DNA of 64,000 nucleotides. Origin: CAJBLF01 sp964424505 (GTDB lineage Bacteria > Patescibacteriota > Gracilibacteria > Absconditabacterales > Absconditicoccaceae). The stretch covers positions 9,095 through 73,094 of the forward strand of contig CAYRIQ010000001.1 in assembly GCA_964424505.1 (NCBI GenBank), written 5' to 3'. The translations under genes were made by a program, and so were the position numbers. Shown one piece after another: positions 9,812 through 23,000 of the stretch (position 1 is its first letter; each line of letters opens with the position of its first letter). The notes below the pieces were generated by a model. It saw nothing but the letters and a program-made list of their open reading frames with translations, did not search any database and had not been told where the DNA came from.

Positions 9812-10378
9812 ATGCAAAAGTATGATGTAGTATTGTTGATTGACGCATCGTTGTCAGAAACCAATCGTAAGGAAGTTGTTTCTGAGTTTGAAAAGCTCAT
9901 CAAAAAAAATATTGTCCAACAAGACGATATTGGACTCCAACAATTAGTGTATAATTTAGGCAATAAAGCCTGAAATGATAAAGCGTATGTGTATTCGTAT
10001 TACATTGATGCTGAAGCAAGTGATTTGGAAATGATCAAGAAAACAGTATTATATAACAAAGCTATTAAGAGATACTTCATTTTCAAAATGGCAAAGACTG
10101 AAGAGTTTGTTCCATTTGAAAAAATCAATAAAGAACTTACTGAAATTATAGAATCTTGGGATCCAAAAAAACTTTGACAAAAAGTGACGTTTTTTTCTGA
10201 CAAAAAAAATGAAAAATATCTTACTCGAAAAGCTGTTACTATGCTAAAAAAATATATTACAAGATTTAGTAATATTAAACCTAGAGAATATACACACAAC
10301 TCTGTTTCAACCCAAAAAAAACTTAAAACAGTGATACTGAGAGCTAGAGAACTAGGGTTTGTAGAATATACTAAATAA
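9812..10378 (+). CDS. rpsF-rpsR: fused ribosomal proteins S6-S18
   Basis: A single 188-residue frame. Residues 1-110 are S6 (KYDVVLLIDASLSETN, AYVYSYYIDAEASDLE, IKRYFIFKM). Residues 123-188 are S18 (YLTRKAVTMLKKYITRFSNI, then KPREYTHNS, QKKLKTVILRARELGFVEYT). The join passes a TGA at 10175-10177, read as Gly as everywhere in this window; no TAA or TAG separates the parts. S6 and S18 pair on the 30S platform, so a covalent pair is structurally sensible. A separate GTG start at 10184 for S18 cannot be fully excluded. Followed by rpmH. Confidence 0.85.
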
Positions 10379-10433
10379 ATATCAAACATCCATTTAGTAC
10401 AATACTAATATTTATCATTTATAATAAAGTAAC

Positions 10434-10589
10434 ATGGCTAGTAAATTAAGAAGAGTGAGAAAATATTCTCGAACCAAAAGGATAGGAAAACACGGATTTA
10501 GAGAGAGAATGAAAACAGCATCATGAAGGGCTTTGTTGAGCAGAAGAAGAAGAAAAGGAAGAAAACAATTGACGGTTCAAAGATCGTAG
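10434..10589 (+). CDS. rpmH: 50S ribosomal protein L34
   Basis: 51 residues, strongly basic. The signature KHGFRERMKTASGRALLSRR and RRKGRKQLTV matches L34, with a short N-terminal extension. One TGA-coded Gly at 10524. It is not beside rnpA, which here lies far away near 48623. Confidence 0.92.
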
Positions 10590-10840
10590 AAATCGATTTT
10601 TGATTTTTTTGTTTTTATGGTAAACGTATTTTGTAGTTTGATATGTTTGTTACATCAAAATGTGTGTCGTTATTATAAAAATCAATCTGATTCGTACTGA
10701 CGACATTTGATTTGATTATTTGGGACAAAATCAAACAATATTGTGATTTCAAATAACAGTCCGTATAAAGGGAAAAATATTGTATTCTATCCATTGCATA
10801 AACCATATTCATTGTTTATTTTCTTATCACAGATAACCTT
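10590..10840. other. rpmH-rpoB intergenic region
   Basis: 251 bp, AT-rich. A weak AAATC/GATTT hairpin with T-tract follows rpmH (about 10589-10613). A minus-strand frame (10615-10812) exists but shows no family or composition signal. It probably holds the rpoBC promoter and leader; no specific motif can be assigned. Confidence 0.4.
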
Positions 10841-13800
10841 ATGAAATCAAAAAAAACAAAATCTATTGTATCTGAAGTAAAAAATAAGGCAAAAAGTGTC
10901 ACTATAAATAAACCTGTTTTCTCAGCACACAAACAAGGACAAGTAGTAAATGTTCCTGAATTATTTAAAGATTTCTATAGAGAGTGAGAAAGAATATTTT
11001 TACGTAATCCAAAAAAATTTGCTGGGTTTCCAGATTTGCTTGATCTTCAAAAAAGAGGATATGAAAATTTTATAAAAATATATATCAATAAACTTTTCAA
11101 TAATATAAATCCTGTGTGGGATATCGCATGAGAAAAAATGTATGTGGAGATTGATGATGTGAAAATTTCTGAGCCTATTGATGATGCAAAAATATGTAAA
11201 AAAAAGGAGCTAACGTATGGCGGAATTATTACAGGAAAAGTAAAATTAAACGAAATACATGATGATGGAAAGAAAAAAACAGAAAAAACATTGTTTAGTA
11301 AGCGTGCAAATATAGGTATTTTGCCACTTATGACGCCATCAGCTTCATATATTATAAATGGTGTTGAAAGAGTTATTATTTCACAAATCATAAGATCGTA
11401 TGGTATATTTTTTGCTAAAAAAGAATTTAGGTATTCATTTAAAGTCATCCCAGAAAATGGACCATGGTTGGAAGTGCAAACAGAAAAATCTGGCGTGGTA
11501 GTCGCAAGGATAAATAAATCAAGAAAATTTCCTATTACGACATTACTTAGAATTTTCTGATTAGAAACTGATGAAAGTATGAGAGACTTATTTAAAGATT
11601 GTTTTGAAGAAGAGGATTTTAATTATTTTGAAACAACGCTTAAAAAAGATAGTACTACAGATGCGCTTTCTGCAGCTGAATTTGTCTACAATAAAGTAAG
11701 GCCTGGAGAATTGATTGATCCAGAAAGTGCATTAAATTATATAAAAAATCAATTTCTTTCCCCAGAAAGAATTTATATGGGAAGAATTGCTAGAAGAAAA
11801 ATTAATGCAAAATTATGAATTAAAAAGCCGTTGGATGGTGATATCGCAAACATTTTTGATGGAGAAGATTTGGTTGGTGCACTAAAATATCTTTTCAATA
11901 TTTCAAATTTTAAAAAATGATATTATACAGATGATTCTGATCATCTTTCAAATAAACGTATTAGATCCATGGGGGAGATTCTCTATGCACATCTACAGCC
12001 TGTCATGAGAAAATTTGTCAAAAGTATAAAAGGGAAATTAAGTATTCTCAATCTTGAAAATCCATTGAAAATTACTGATCTCGTAAATTTTAAAATAGTT
12101 GACAACGCAATCAAAAGTTTTTTTGCTACATCTCAGCTATCTCAGTTTTTGGATCAAATTAATCCATTGTCTGAAATAGAACACAAAAGAAGAATTACTG
12201 CCCTTGGGCCTTGAGGTCTCAAAAGAGAAACAGCAAAATTTGAAGTACGTGATGTCCATCCTTCTCATTATGGAAGAATATGTCCTATCGAGACACCAGA
12301 AGGACAAAATATTGGGTTGGTAATTTATCAGTCACTATATTCTCGTGTAAATAGTGAATGATTTCTTGAGACACCAGCACTCAAAATTTATCGTGAAGTG
12401 CCTGTAAAAAAAGAATTATTGGTAAATAGAATTGCACATCGTGATATTTATGAATTGGATGCAAAAGGAAAACAACTCAAAAAAATAATTGTCAAAGAAG
12501 ATCATTATATTGATGAAAAATCTGCAAAAGAAATAGAAAAAGTATACGGTAAACTTGGTAAAACTATATCTGTTAAACCATTTTTTACGGATGAAGTGGA
12601 ATACATATCACCAGAATTGGATGAAAAATGTTGTATAGCTGATGCTACAACGCCTATTGATATGTACAATAATATTACAGAAGTACGTGTTGCAGCAAGA
12701 CAATTTAATGAAATGGGAATGTTTCATATGTGAGACGTTACACATGTAGATGTTAATCCATCACAAATATTTTCACCAAATACATCATTGATTCCTTTTG
12801 TAGATCATAATGATGCAGTACGTGCATCTATTGCGACAAACCAGCAAAGACAAGCGTTACCATTGTTAAGAAATGATGCTCCACTCGTAGGTACGTGACT
12901 TGAAAGAGATATTGTACAAATGACTCATGCAGTTATAAAGGCTGAAGCGGACTGAGAAGTTATATATGTAGATTGAAAAAGAGTAAAAGTAAAATATAAA
13001 ACAGGTAGTAAAGAATATCCTCTGATTATCTTTTCAAGATCAAATAGTAAAACATGTATAAATCAAATTCCTAGGGTTTCCTTAGGGCAAAAAATAAAAC
13101 AATGAGATCTTATAGCAGAATGACCATGTTCTGTAAATGGAGAAATGGCTCTTGGTAAAAATTTGAGAGTAGCATTTATGCCATGGAAATGATATAATTA
13201 TGAAGATGCAATAGTGATATCACAAAGGTTAGTAAAAGATGATGAATTGACATCTATCCAAATAGAAGAATATGAAATAGAAGTTGCAGATACAAAGCTT
13301 GGACCTGAGGAAACAACCAATGATATTCCTTGAGTTTCTATGGTAAAACTTAAAAATCTCGATGATGATGGTGTTATTAGAATATGATCTATAGTGAAAT
13401 GATGAGATATTCTTATTGGAAAAATTACTCCAAAATCTGAAGGAGAACTCACTCCAGAAGAAAAGCTCATTCAAGCGATATTTTGAGATAAATCAAAAAA
13501 TGTAAAAGATACGTCTTTATATGTTCCTTCTGGTAGCAATGAATGAAAGGTAACTGATGTTGTCATTCTAGATGCAAAAAAAGGAGATAATTTGATGGCT
13601 GGAGTCAGAAAAAAAATTAAAGTATATGTTGCTACTACCAGAAAAATTGAGGTAGGAGATAAATTAGCAGGAAAACATGGAAATAAAGGTATTATTTCTA
13701 TTGTAGTACCGGAAGAAGATATGCCATTTACTGAGGACGGAAAACCAATAGATATTGTATTAAATCCACTTGGAGTAATTTCTCGTATGAACATGGGACA

Positions 13801-14518
13801 ATTATTTGAGTCTCAGCTTGGATTTATTGCAAAACATTTTGGGGTAAAATTTGCTGTACCTACATTTTCAAAATTTTCATCAGAAGATTTGACAGAATTT
13901 ACTAAAATGTGTGGACTTGATGACCTTAAATTTAATATATTCAACTGAGAGGATGGTAGAAAATATGATCAAAAGGTAACGGTAGGGTATATGCACATAC
14001 TTAAATTAGTACATATGGTAGAAGATAAAATTCACGCAAGATCTGTGGGGCCATATTCACTAATTACACAACAGCCACTTGGAGGAAAATCTAGACAAGG
14101 AGGGCAAAGATTTGGTGAGATGGAAGTATGGGCTTTAGAAGCATATTCTGCAGTATATACGCTCCAAGAAATGCTTACGGTTAAGTCAGACGATGTTATT
14201 GGAAGAAATAGATTATATGAATCTATAATTAAAGGACAAAAACCAAAAATTGGTGGGTTACCAGAATCATTTAATTTATTGACATATCTTTTCAAAGGAT
14301 TGTGCCAAAATATAGAGCCGTTGAGTATAGAAGAACTAGAAATAGTACAAGAAGATAGAATAAAAAAAATAGTGAATCTTTGATTGTCATGAGTAATGAA
14401 AAGTACTATTACTTCAGACGGAGAAGAAACTGTTACTGAAGAAGAAATAGTACAAGAAAAAGAGGAAATTATAGATAATGTGATTCAAGAAATGGAAGAT
14501 TTTTGAGAACTAGAATAA
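10841..14518 (+). CDS. rpoB: DNA-directed RNA polymerase subunit beta
   Basis: 1225 residues, beta subunit of the core polymerase. Landmarks in order: N-terminal lobe (LLDLQKRGYENF), the rifampicin pocket SQFLDQINPLSEIEHKRR near 434 followed by ITALGPGGLKRE, the catalytic-cleft MPWKGYNYEDAIVIS near 780, AGKHGNKGII near 942, and the C-terminal GGKSRQGGQRFGEMEVWALE. The acidic C-terminus continues ~50 residues past the conserved end. At least 20 in-frame TGA codons, many at universally conserved Gly (ALGPGG, MPWKGYN), make this one of the clearest proofs of UGA=Gly. Followed 110 bp later by rpoC. Confidence 0.97.
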
Positions 14519-14628
14519 AAAAATAACACGATCCATGATGTACGAACAGTATAGTAGTATAAGCAAATAGTTCTTGCATCTATTAGTCATTAAAGTTAGT
14601 CATTTATTTTCTTACTAAGAATATTAGT

Positions 14629-17600
14629 ATGAACAAAACAAAATTCGAAGGATTGATTGTGAGATTAGCTTCTGTAGAAGATATAGAAAAATGGTCTCAT
14701 GGTGTTGTAGATAACCCAGATACGGTTAATTATAGAACAGGAAAACCTAAACAAGGATGACTATTTTGTGAGTCTATTTTTTGACCAGTCAAAAATTATG
14801 AATGTAGTTGCGGGAAATACAAATGAGTAAGATATAAATGAATTGTATGTGAAAGATGTGGCGTTGAAGTAACGACGTCAAGAGTAAGAAGGTCAAGAAT
14901 GGGACATATTGAATTAGCAGTTCCTGTGATTCATGCATGGTACAAAGCAAGTCCATCAGGATGAATAAACCAGTTGTTGGGAATATCTGCCAACGAAATC
15001 GACAAAGTATTGAGTTTTGTAAAATATATTATGGTCCAAAAAGTGGACAAAGATTTTGATAAAAAAATTAAAGAAAAAATTAAAGAAGATTTTGATAGCA
15101 AGATAAAAGAACTTGAACAACTTTATAAAACTGAAGTAGAAAAAGAAAAGCAAAATTCAAAAAAAATAAAAGATCTTGAAAAATTATTTAAAGAAAACCA
15201 AGAGTCTTTAGATAAAGAATTTAATAGGATAAAATCAATTATATCTGATCTCGAAGTTGGTTCAACTATCTTCGAAAACGACTTTAGAAATATTTTTTCA
15301 AGGTTTGCTCATTTGATTGTATTCCAGTCATGACCAGAAGCTATTTTAAGAATGCTTCAAAATATTGATGTAGAAAAAGATATCAAAAAAACTATTCAAA
15401 TCTTTAAAGAAACCAAATCTGAAGAACAAAAAAAGAAGTTAATTTCATTGATAAAATTGTTGATAAATTTACATGTTTCTTGAGTAAAACCAGAAAATAT
15501 GGTAATTAGAAAATTGCCAGTTATTCCACCTGATCTCAGACCAGTAGTACAACTTGAATGAGGAAAATTTGCATCATCAGATGTTAATTTGTTCTATAGA
15601 CGTGTATTGATGAGAAATATCAGGCTAAAAAAAATGATCCAAGTAGGGATGCCTGATGTCGTAAAGAAAAATGAAATCAGACTTTTACAAGAATCAGTAA
15701 ATAATCTTTTAGTAGGGGAAAAGGCAGGTGCTGCTTGAGGTAGTGGTGCAGGTATAAAAGTATTCAAATCGCTTTCTGATATGCTTTCAGGTAAAGAAGG
15801 TATTTTTAGAAAAAATTTGCTTGGAAAGAGAGTAGATTATTCAGGAAGATCAATAATTACTGTAGGTCCTGAGCTAAAACTTAATGAATGTTGATTGCCG
15901 ATATATATTGCTGTTAAGATGTTTACGCCTTTTATTATTGGTAAACTTATCGAGAAAAAAATCGTATATACACCAAAACAAGCAGAAAAATTAATCAAAG
16001 AAGAATCTCCATTAGCGCTAAAATTTCTTGAAGAAGTGATAAAAGATAAATGGGTGCTGCTCAATCGTGCACCAACATTACATAGGTTATCTATTGAAGC
16101 ATTCAAGATTATTCTTATGCCAGGAAAAACAATTAGAATCCATCCGTTAGTATGTCCTTCATTCAATGCCGATTTCGATGGAGATCAAATGGCAATTCAT
16201 TTGCCAATTTCTGATGAAGCACAAAGAGAAGCAAGAGATTTAATAGCTGCGGACAAAAATATTTTGAAACCATGATCATGAGATCCGACTATCGCGCATT
16301 CGCAAGATATGGTACTTGGAGTCTACTATTTGACCGATTTTTATGACCCAAGGAATCCACAATATATGACAGAAGAAGAATGGAAAAAGAAACCAGTTAC
16401 GGGTATTTTTCCTGACATAGAAACCGTACTCAATAGTTATGAAAATGGAGAAATTTTTGTAAAAGATAAAATTATTCTGAATTACAATAATGAACCTATT
16501 GAAACCATGGTAGGGAGAGTGATTTTCAATTCTGTATTACCTGAAAGAATTAGATTTATCAATCATACATTCAAAAATAAAGATATCAAAAAATTATTAA
16601 GTAGGATATTTGATGAATATGATATGCAAACAACTGTATACGTGGCAGATGATATTAAGGATCTTGGGTTTAAATATGCAACGTTGGAAGCAACTTCAGT
16701 TAATATCCTTGATATGAAAGTTCCAAAAGAAAAAGAAGAAGAACTTAAATATGGTGATGCTAAAGCCAATGAAGTATATAAATATTTTTTCAAATGATTT
16801 TTTTCTGAGGAAGAAAAACATAGATTCATCATTAAAATATGGAGTGATGTAAAAAAGAAAATTGAAGAAAGTTTGAAATCTATCACATGACCAGGGCAAG
16901 ATCTTTATACTATGGTAGATTCGTGAGCAAGATGATCACAAACACATATGACACAGATTGCTGGTATGAAGTGATTAGTAGTTAATCCACAAGGAGAAAT
17001 TATAGAACTTCCTATCAAAAACTCTTTCGTAGAAGGTCTGAGGCCTATTGAATATTTTATTTCTGCTCATGCAGGAAGAAAAGGAAAAGCAGATACAGCT
17101 TTGAGGACTGCAGAGTCAGGATATTTGACAAGAAAACTTTGTGATGCTTCACAAGAAGTGATTATCAGAGAACATGATTGTGGTACAGACAAATATGTAA
17201 CCTTTACTAAACAAGAATCAGAACTCAAAGGCGATAATTTTTATACCGTTATTAGTGGTAGAATACTTGCAGAAGATATTATCGACAAGAAAAAAAATAT
17301 TATTTTGACTAAAGATGATTTGTTAGATAAAGAAAATATTAAACTTTTACAAGATCTGGAAATTGAAGAGGTAAAGATAAGGACACCACTTATTTGTCAT
17401 AGTATTAGTGGAATTTGTCAAAAGTGTTATGGAACAGATCTTTCTACAAGAAGGATAGTAGAAATAGGAGTGCCAGTTGGTATTATAGCTGCTCAGTCTA
17501 TTGGAGAGCCATCAACGCAATTGACATTGGATACATTTCATGAATGATGAGTCGCAAAATGAGGAGAAACAACTCAAGGAATCGATAGAGTAAAACAATT

Positions 17601-18447
17601 GTTTGAAGTAAGAGATCCAAAAACGCCTGCTATAATTGCACCATTTGATGGTAAAGTTTCTTTTTATGAAGCCAATAAAACAAGATATGTCAGAGTAGTC
17701 TCTGAATATCAAAAAAAGACATATTTACTCAAAAATGGATATAAAGTAGATGTGAAAAAATGAGAAGAAGTAAAAAAATGAGGCATATTTGCATCTAAAG
17801 GCAAAAGTAAACTTAAAGTCAAAGAAGCTTGAAAAATTCTTGAAATTAAGTCAGATTATATTGTGCTTGGTATTCAGGAACAATATATAAAGTCTTTGAC
17901 ATGACTCAATGCAATCAAAAAAGATTGAGAAGAAGTATGTAAAGGAGAAATACTTACTACTGGAGCACTGTCTATTAAAGAATATAAACATATTGTTGGA
18001 GACCTTGAAGCACAAAAATATATTATCAAAGAAATTAAAAAAGTATATGGATCTCAGTGACAAGATTTAAATGATAAACATATCGAAGTGGTCGTAAAGC
18101 AATTGTTTTCAAAAGTCTTTATCGAAGATTCTGGAAATAGTAGTTTTATCCCTGGGATATATGTCAAATATGAAGAGTTTATCAAAGTAAATAGAGAGCT
18201 TGAAGCAGAAGGAAGAAAACCAGCCAAAGGGAAAAGATTGGCTCTTGGATTGACAAATATTGCTAAAGAGACAGATTCTTGGTTATCAGCTGCATCATTT
18301 CAAGAAACTATTAGGGTTATGGTAGGCTCATCACTTAAAGGATCTATAGATAAACTGTCTGATCTCAAATCAAACGTTATCATTGGAAGACTCTTACCAG
18401 TAGGTGAAATTTATAGAAAAGACCATGGAATAGACATCCAAGAATAA
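14629..18447 (+). CDS. rpoC: DNA-directed RNA polymerase subunit beta'
   Basis: 1272 residues. Zinc site 1 (CSCG...CERCG, about 60-85) is followed by a Lys/Glu-rich coiled-coil segment (about 130-215). Next are KRVDYSGRSIITVGPEL and LLNRAPTLHRLSIEAF, then the catalytic NADFDGDQMAIHLP near 513 with the three Mg-binding Asp. The trigger-loop region is GRKGKADTALRTAESGYLTR near 816. The second zinc site uses HDCGT...CHS...CQKCYG, and QSIGEPSTQLTLDTFH follows. TGA-coded Gly are numerous. Forms the active site with RpoB. Confidence 0.97.
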
Positions 18448-18613
18448 GTAAAGTACGTCTTGAAAAGAGTATCGAAATCGCTATACACAAGCCTACTGCA
18501 TTGATAATGAATAATACATGATGGATAATGTCAGGAAATTATGTACAATATAGCATCATTTATTACATTTTACTTTGCTTTTCATTTGTTTTAATCGTTA
18601 GTTATAGTATAAA

Positions 18614-18886
18614 ATGGCACACAAAAAAGCCGGTGGATCGGCAAAAAATCTGAGAGATTCAAAACCAAAGTATAGAGGCGTCAAGGTTTTTGGATGACAA
18701 AAAGCTGTTGCAGGAAATATTGTTATTAGACAAAAATGATCTAAATATGAATGTGGAAAAAATACTTATTTAGGGAGTGATTTTTCTGTTCATGCAAAAA
18801 TTGATGGTACTGTCTCATTTAGCAAGAAAAAAATCGTTAGATTTGATGGTAGAAAATACCTTAAGACTATTGTAGATATCAAATAA
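18614..18886 (+). CDS. rpmA: 50S ribosomal protein L27
   Basis: 90 residues starting directly MAHKKAGGSAKNLRDS, so no N-terminal propeptide needs removal. The conserved QKAVAGNIVIRQKG segment near the peptidyl-transferase centre is present with TGA-coded Gly. The usual partner rplU is not beside it. Followed by rpmF. Confidence 0.95.
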
Positions 18887-18962
18887 ACTTTGTTGCAAGT
18901 TAAAACATTAATATTTCAATCTTTCAACTTTTCAATATTTTAACATTCTAACTTTTTAAGTT

Positions 18963-19193
18963 ATGACAATCTGACCAAAAAAGAAAATTTCCCAATCACA
19001 AGGACGTAAAAGGCATTCTACATGGGAAAGACTAAATATTAAAAGAATGGTAGAAACTCACAAAATTTCTACTTGTAAAAATTGTGGTGCAAAAAAACTT
19101 TCGCACAGAGTATGTCCAGTATGTTGATATTACAAAGGAAAACAAGTATTGACTATCAAAAGCAAAAGCAAAGATACAGTGGTAAACGCTTAA
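18963..19193 (+). CDS. rpmF: 50S ribosomal protein L32
   Basis: 76 residues. The N-terminus GPKKKISQSQGRKRHSTW is typical, followed by a zinc ribbon CKNCGAKKLSHRVCPVCGYY with four Cys. Codon 4 and the Gly after the second CxxC are TGA. The upstream gap carries TTTCAA-type tandem low-complexity sequence (18905-18955). Confidence 0.94.
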
Positions 19194-19298
19194 GAGCATG
19201 CAAAAGTGGAAACATGGGAAAGTGGAAAAATTAAAAAATCTTTCAACCTTTCAATCTTTCAATGTTAGAAGTTGGTCTTTAGTTTCTTAGTTTTCCAT

Positions 19299-19859
19299 AT
19301 GAATATAAAAGCAAGAATCAATGCGAGAAAAATAGTACTTTCCTATTTATATCAGCATTGTTTTTTTGTTAATTTATTGTTGCAAGATAAAATGATTACC
19401 GAATCATTGTTTATTGACTATATTTTTAAGACAGATGAAAATATGTATGATGAGGAAAAAGAAAAACTCAAAAAACAAATTGAAACTCATCTTGTTCTGT
19501 ACACTATAGAAGATTTCAAAAATTTTACTGATTGTTTTTTTGATGAACGAGCTGTAGAAGATATTGATTTTGATTACATCTCCAAGGTAGGCGTAAATTT
19601 TACTAAATATATGGATGATATACAACAACAAGTAAATAGATATGCAAACACTTTTCAATATATCCAAATGGATCCGCTAGACCAAGCAATATTTCTTCTT
19701 GGGTATACAGAGTGGAAAGAAATGGAAACACCAAAAGAAGTATTACTCAATGAAATGATAGAACTTGCAAAAAGATACTCCGATGAAGGGGCACCTAAAT
19801 TGCTCAATGGTATCATGCACAAAATAATTGCAGCTGAAAGTCCAACGCTTGAAGCATAA
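19299..19859 (+). CDS. nusB: transcription antitermination factor NusB
   Basis: 186 residues, all-helical. The N-terminal INARKIVLSYLYQ matches the NusB RNA-binding start (RRxAREIALQALY type). The C-terminus DPLDQAIFLLGYTEWKEM, then PKEVLLNEMIELAKRYSDEG and APKLLNGIMHKI is the NusB signature. A longer form beginning at 19272 adds nine hydrophobic residues and is less likely. Acts with NusE/NusA on rRNA transcription. Followed by a terminator. Confidence 0.88.
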   Translation: MNIKARINARKIVLSYLYQHCFFVNLLLQDKMITESLFIDYIFKTDENMYDEEKEKLKKQIETHLVLYTIEDFKNFTDCFFDERAVEDIDFDYISKVGVNFTKYMDDIQQQVNRYANTFQYIQMDPLDQAIFLLGYTEWKEMETPKEVLLNEMIELAKRYSDEGAPKLLNGIMHKIIAAESPTLEA

Positions 19860-19879
19860 AACAAAATATATATTGTAAA

Positions 19880-19906
19880 AGAATGGTTTCAAACCGTTCT
19901 TTTTTA
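19880..19906 (+). terminator. intrinsic terminator after nusB
   Basis: Stem GAATGGTTT/AAACCGTTC (one G-U) with a tight loop, followed by TTTTTT. It closes the ribosomal/RNA polymerase block. Confidence 0.8.
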
Positions 19907-19908
19907 TT

Positions 19909-20022
19909 TTGAAATTATGTAAAGATTTGAGAGAAATCGATGTGAAAGATTTTATCATTATCAATCAGATGATTGAGTCTATCAGTAAGCAACTAGTCGG
20001 TCGAGAAAAGTCAGTGAAATAA
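19909..20022 (+). other. possible coding remnant
   Basis: A 37-codon open stretch with no ATG (TTG 19909 at best), right after the nusB terminator, encoding an amphipathic segment (LREIDVKDFIIINQMIESIS). It resembles the N-terminus of an acetyltransferase-type protein but is too short to assign. A decayed gene is the most that can be said. Confidence 0.2.
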
Positions 20023-20043
20023 TAAAGAAAGATCAGATAATTT

Positions 20044-23000
20044 TTATTTTGAATTGTTTCTACCAATAAAACTTTGAATTTCTGCCAGACTACTAAAATA
20101 TCTTACTTTCAAAAGTTTGTACGACATATATCACCTATCAGTTTTATAGATAATATATTCTTTCCCATTTGGCGCGATATATGATTGTGGCGAAAAATAA
20201 GTATCTACCTCATGACTTCGAATCGCTTGAGGAATATTTTTACTGTCTATATACGTACGCAGTGTTGCAATACTAGTAAAATATTTAACAGTAGTAAATT
20301 CATTGGATGTATATCATTGTCAGTTATAATATAGAGAATATACTTTTCCATTAGGCGCAATATGTTTGCTAGGATCTGTATTGGTAAATGACCATGAAGT
20401 AGTACTGTATGTATTTACATTTACATGACAGTCACCAGGATTTTTTGAGTCTATATATCTGATGAGACAATCACGATTTGCAAAATATGTCGCGATAGTA
20501 AAGTTTGGAGATGTGTATGCTAGTTTTAGATTGTCAAAACTAATACTATATTCCTTGCAATTGGGTGCAATATGTGCACTAGTATCGATGCTTCCATTTC
20601 ATGTATCATTACCTATTTCTCCATTAATAAGGTCTTCTAAATATTGAAGATTACAGTCATTGGTAAAATCAATTTCATCTGCCAACATACTTTTCATAGT
20701 AGAAAGGAATTCATCAAATTTATTTTCATCCTCACTATAATTTTCAACCAAACTATCAAAAATTATCTGAATAGATTCTTTGTCAGTATCTGATAAACTA
20801 CATGCATCATCTGTTTCTTGCTTGGTTTGTATACTAAATTCTAATAATCTATTGGCTATACGTAATGTAGAAGAAATAGTTTTGTTATATTTACTACTTG
20901 ACCTCATAGTAATATATATATCATCTCCATTTTGTACAAATGTACCAGTTCATATATCATTACCATTTTTATAAAGTGTTGCATCTCCCTCAAGAGTAGC
21001 CCAAATACTCACTCAATTTTTGAGAGTATCAATGGTAATTTCATTGGAATCATAATATGTTCTAAGATTAGCATCTTCTTTAGATACAAAATCTCGATCA
21101 TCAAATGTTCAAATCCTAAAATATCCTGTATTGCTTCGTATAGAGAGATTTCCCTCTTTATCTTTAGCTTGCATTCTCCAGTAATATTTTCAATCAGAAA
21201 CATCAAAATCAGTACTTGGTGATCCAAAAGTTCCTGTTGTAGTAACTATAAATCCTGTATGTATAGTATCTACAAATGTATTGTCTGTAGCAATTTCATA
21301 AAAATATCATCCGATTCATGATCCAGTATCTACACTTGCATTCCATTCAAACCTAGTAAAAAATATTTCTTCTCAACTAAGTGGATAAGTGATCACAGGA
21401 GTAGTCGGTGGTATATTGTCAGATCATTTAGTCGTTATCGTAAATATACCAGTTCCTAGTCAGATAGTCACATATCAAGTAATAGTCTGTAAATATCCTG
21501 AGCTACTTTGTGTAAGTGTTTTTAGTTGATTGCCATTATATACAAGTAATCATGTTGTTCATGAAGAGGTGCAGACAGAACCAGAATATATTTCCAACCA
21601 TCCAGAAGTAGTATTTGGAGTAAAGGTAATAGATGCCAATACTCAAGTCTCTATACCATTAACAGTAATAGTATTGCCAGTCAAAATGCCAAGAGGCACA
21701 TTAGTAAGAGCAGCAAATAGTAAAGAACCAGTTGTAGGTGTTTGAGAGTATCATCTTGTTGTTACTATAAAAGGATTTATAAGAGATGATCATATTGATA
21801 TGTTCCCAGTTATAGTCTGATTATAGCCTGTTCTAGTAAGTATATATATTTGTAGAGTATCTCAATTATTTACTATTCCTGTAAGTCCTATAGCATGTCA
21901 ACTAATAATAAGATATCCTGATGTAGTGATTGGATCAAAACTTAAGGTCACAGGTACAGGAATATTAAGTACACTAGCAGTGTATATATTTGTAGTATAT
22001 CAGGTGTTTAACTGTGTTCATCAGCTTCCCAAAAAAGACACTCATTCAGGTGTACTATCTCGGATAGCAAACACTTCTGCAATATACTTGCTTGCATCAT
22101 ATTGTCAGGGAATTTGTATAAGAGACCCATCGGTTTCATATGCATAAGGAATTTTTTGTTTGTACATATGCAATCAAAATGCATAATTGACAGAAGTATT
22201 TCCAAGGAGTGATTGGAAAGTAGGCACCATACCTATTGTTGTACAATTACTATTAAGTAGAGTAGTTGTACTACCAGAAAGTGTAGGATTTGTAGCATAT
22301 AAGCATGATATGAGATTGCTTCCCGTAGACAAAATACCTCCATAAGGAAAAATGCCAGCCATACCTACAGATAAATATGTATCATTACCGTTGGTTCAAT
22401 TAAAATGCTCTCAATTGTCAAATAATTGTAACTCTCAATAATATGTATTTCCTATAGAACTATAAAGACTCGCAATACCAACAGTATTATTGTATAGTCT
22501 TATGTCATTAAATATATTTCCAGAAGAGTTTTTAAGTGAAATACCTGCAGTGCTGTTATTATATAGAGCAACCCTATTAAAAACATTTTCTTGTGTAGTG
22601 AGATCTCAAAATATACCTATAGCATTATTATATCATTGCACATTATTTATAGTGTTTCTTTTTGAACCATTAGCAAACCAGATTCCGTAAGAGCCATTAT
22701 TGTACGTTTGTGTATTGTTAATTACATTATAATTAGAAGTATAGTATAGATGAATACCAGCTGTAGAATTATTAAATGTTTGGCTATTTATTATAGTATT
22801 GTGATGTGACCCCAGTCCAAGAAAAATTCCATATCAGAGTGTATTGTATACTTGCACATTATTAATAGTAGAATTATTGTTGGCTCCATCAAAAAAAATT
22901 CATTTACGTATTGCTGGAGAATATGCTACTGCATGATAATACAATCCATCTATACTAAGTGTATCAAGTATTATATTGCGTTTATTGTAAGCATACAATA

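Noticed and set aside
10615..10812. Minus-strand 65-residue frame upstream of rpoB
   Set aside because: No family, motif or signal; it occupies the likely rpoB promoter/leader.
22490..22690. Plus-strand frames within 20500-24600
   Set aside because: Antisense to the beta-helix surface protein, which is intact on the minus strand under code 25.
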